A stretch of 64,000 nucleotides of DNA, from contig JBCCHF010000014.1 in the NCBI GenBank assembly GCA_039028895.1, positions 61,983-125,982 on the forward strand, in the 5' to 3' direction. The translations under genes and the position numbers were made by a program. Positions 62,649 to 64,000 of this stretch are shown here, in pieces (position 1 is the stretch's first letter; every line of letters starts with the position of its first letter). Origin of the DNA: JAHDCJ01 sp039028895. GTDB lineage: Bacteria > Bacteroidota > Bacteroidia > Chitinophagales > Saprospiraceae. The notes beneath the pieces are model-generated. The model was not told the DNA's origin, ran no database searches, and worked only from the letters and a program-made list of their open reading frames with translations.

Positions 62649-63662
62649 TTACGGAAGGGTAATTGAACCATTTATCGTCCAGGTTCGTCTTTCTACAACT
62701 TTGAGTCGACTTGTACGTGGGTCTCGTCTATAGATGCCACCAGCAAATTCTAACTGAAGCGTGAAAATATCTCCTGTTCGCGAATTGGCATCGAAGAAGC
62801 CAGGTGTATCCTCTGATTTGAATACACAACCATTGCGCTGGTTTGGCGAACCGCTTATCGTTTCATATCTATTGATTGGATTGGACGCTCTTCCCGGTTG
62901 ACTTCTATGTCCATAATTGACACCTGCCCAGCTGGTATTGCCATCTTCGTTCCAGGTTGTAGGGTGTAGTGGTGTTGGCAGCAAATTGAAATAATGGTTA
63001 ACATTAATTCTTCTGAAACCTGGCCTTTGTGCCCAGGCATTTCCGCGGATCTCCTGCCGATATTCCCAGTTGCGACAGCCTGTGCGATCAGGGAATACTG
63101 CCCTAATATCGAAAGTTTTCTGAATCCAATCCTGCGTACCTCTTACGGCATGTATCGGGCTTAGATTTCCGGAAGGGGTATAGAATGAATAGATAACATC
63201 ATTATTACCAGTGCCTATGCCTTCGAGGCCTTGCTCATTAGACAGCCATGTCATGGTTGTCGGCCCTACTTTGCCATCTTTGGTGAGTCCGTATTCTTCC
63301 TGTAACTGTGCGATCATTTCTATAGTCTGATCATCCCAACTGCCTGTGATATCTGCACCAACCAGGTCTTGAATAATTCTTGTCCTTCTTCTGCGATATC
63401 TTCTTCTGTTATATCTCTTTGCTGACCTGATCTGACGAGCTGTTAAAGCAGGCTGAGGCGCAGGAGGGGTAGCAGGTGGCGGGGTCGCCAGATCTCTTTG
63501 AATGATATTTCCAGAAATAGCGCCAGCCCCAATACCACCGAAGAATGGATTTTTCTCTGCGGAAGCGGACTCCGGTTTGAAGAAAACATCCTTGGCGTTA
63601 AAAAACGGCTTGGTCTGATGCTTTTTGGCAGGTTGTTTTGTCTTTTGGGGGCAGGCCTTCAT
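62649..63662 (-). CDS. peptidoglycan-binding-domain protein with eCIS-like N-terminus
   Basis: A 337-residue protein. There is no signal peptide. The N-terminal 60 residues (KPFFNAKDVFFKPESA, NPFFGG, GNIIQRDLATPPPATPPAP) resemble the short leader with PFF and IQR elements found in proteins associated with extracellular contractile injection systems in this phylum. An Arg-rich stretch (RYNRRRYRRRRTR) follows. A peptidoglycan-binding fold comes next at about 108-150 (GSWDDQTIEMIAQLQEEYGLTKDGKVGPTTMTWL). The C-terminal part is of unknown family and beta-rich. It could be carried or delivered by an injection system, but no such system is in the window. It ends 14 bases from the GH3 gene. Confidence 0.7.
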   Translation of the reverse strand: MKACPQKTKQPAKKHQTKPFFNAKDVFFKPESASAEKNPFFGGIGAGAISGNIIQRDLATPPPATPPAPQPALTARQIRSAKRYNRRRYRRRRTRIIQDLVGADITGSWDDQTIEMIAQLQEEYGLTKDGKVGPTTMTWLSNEQGLEGIGTGNNDVIYSFYTPSGNLSPIHAVRGTQDWIQKTFDIRAVFPDRTGCRNWEYRQEIRGNAWAQRPGFRRINVNHYFNLLPTPLHPTTWNEDGNTSWAGVNYGHRSQPGRASNPINRYETISGSPNQRNGCVFKSEDTPGFFDANSRTGDIFTLQLEFAGGIYRRDPRTSRLKVVERRTWTINGSITLP

Positions 63663-63772
63663 CTAGGCTGGATTTTGATGCTAAACTTAATGATTTTTTA
63701 TTGGAATATCAATTCAGGCTAATAACTAACGTTGTTGTCTTCACAGGGTCGTTGATCAGTATCCTGCGTAAG

Positions 63773-64000
63773 TTATTCCGGCATTACCTTTCCGCGGTTG
63801 AGAATGTTCAAAGGGTCAAGTGTTGCCTTTAAGGTCTTCATCAAAGCAATCTCCGCTGAGGTGCGGGAAAGGTGGAGGTAGGGCTTTTTGTCGGTTCCAA
63901 TACCGTGTTCTGCGGAAATGGAGCCATATACCTCTGTTAAGGGTTCATAAACCGTTTGGTTAATTTTTTCTATCAAGGTTTTTTCACTGGTGATTCGTCC
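63773..64000 (-). CDS. FAD-linked oxidase, C-terminal fragment (runs off the window)
   Basis: The last 75 codons of a gene whose start is beyond the window. It ends with SISAEHGIGTDKKPYL, LMKTLKATLDPLNILNRGKVMPE, the highly conserved end of the FAD_oxidase_C domain in GlcD/D-lactate dehydrogenase-like flavoproteins, where HGIG helps bind the substrate carboxylate. Members oxidise 2-hydroxy acids such as glycolate or D-lactate. Which substrate is used cannot be told from this fragment. Confidence 0.88.
   Translation of the reverse strand, partial: GRITSEKTLIEKINQTVYEPLTEVYGSISAEHGIGTDKKPYLHLSRTSAEIALMKTLKATLDPLNILNRGKVMPE

Overview
The window looks like chromosome of a free-living, moderately AT-rich member of the Bacteroidota. 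Five secreted proteins end in type IX secretion (Por/T9SS) sorting-like domains. There is also a one-protein hybrid two-component system (propeller, kinase, receiver and AraC in one chain), a TonB receptor with a carboxypeptidase-like N-terminus, an HYC_CC_PP-type protein, and almost no strong Shine-Dalgarno sequences. The large secreted beta-propeller, beta-helix and FG-GAP proteins suggest the Saprospiria, but that is an inference from gene style and not from a marker gene.

Positions 1-31000 are mostly surface and housekeeping functions. They hold the start of an FG-GAP protein, a LytS/LytTR two-component pair, and T9SS cargo (a YCF48-type propeller protein, a 1559-residue modular adhesin-like protein with six tandem repeats, two beta-helix proteins and a GH53 galactanase). 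They also hold a DinB protein, a membrane cytochrome-like protein, an NhaA antiporter overlapping an SGNH hydrolase, a small metal cassette (HYC_CC_PP, HMA and TonB receptor), an M6-type metalloprotease with a ricin-like lectin region, and the hybrid two-component regulator.

Positions 31000-36000 are a mosaic. A tRNA-Lys(UUU) gene is split inside the anticodon stem by about 141 bp. Four copies of the motif GGTCAA-N7-TTACTTC, all with identical internal spacing, lie around and inside it. Next come a RING/TerD-like gene (MXAN_6230/SCO0854-like), a 328-bp block bounded by inverted repeats with a perfect 18-bp hairpin inside, and an SDR/TetR pair whose operators can be read directly.

Positions 36009-55833 are the centrepiece: a same-strand, roughly 20-kb array of caspase-family (peptidase C14) genes with short gaps. 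It starts with a stand-alone caspase with a novel C-terminus. Then follow a cytosolic caspase-STAND-WD40 protein, two membrane-anchored caspase-STAND proteins with different C-terminal sensors (a propeller plus SH3b, and a coiled coil plus propeller), the wreck of another paralogue with an NTF2-like tail, and one more membrane-anchored caspase-STAND protein. Protease and NTPase modules are closely conserved while the C-termini differ, as expected for a diversifying receptor and protease system used in conflict or in controlled cell death. The single membrane segment with positive charge on its N-terminal side predicts cytoplasmic protease and NTPase with sensors outside the inner membrane.

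Positions 55880-64000 hold a GNAT/YoaP protein, a small broken gene with an in-frame TGA, an operon-like set (cyclase family, MFS and GNAT), a CPBP protease, a GH3 lipoprotein, a peptidoglycan-binding-domain protein with an eCIS-like N-terminus, and the tail of an FAD-linked oxidase.
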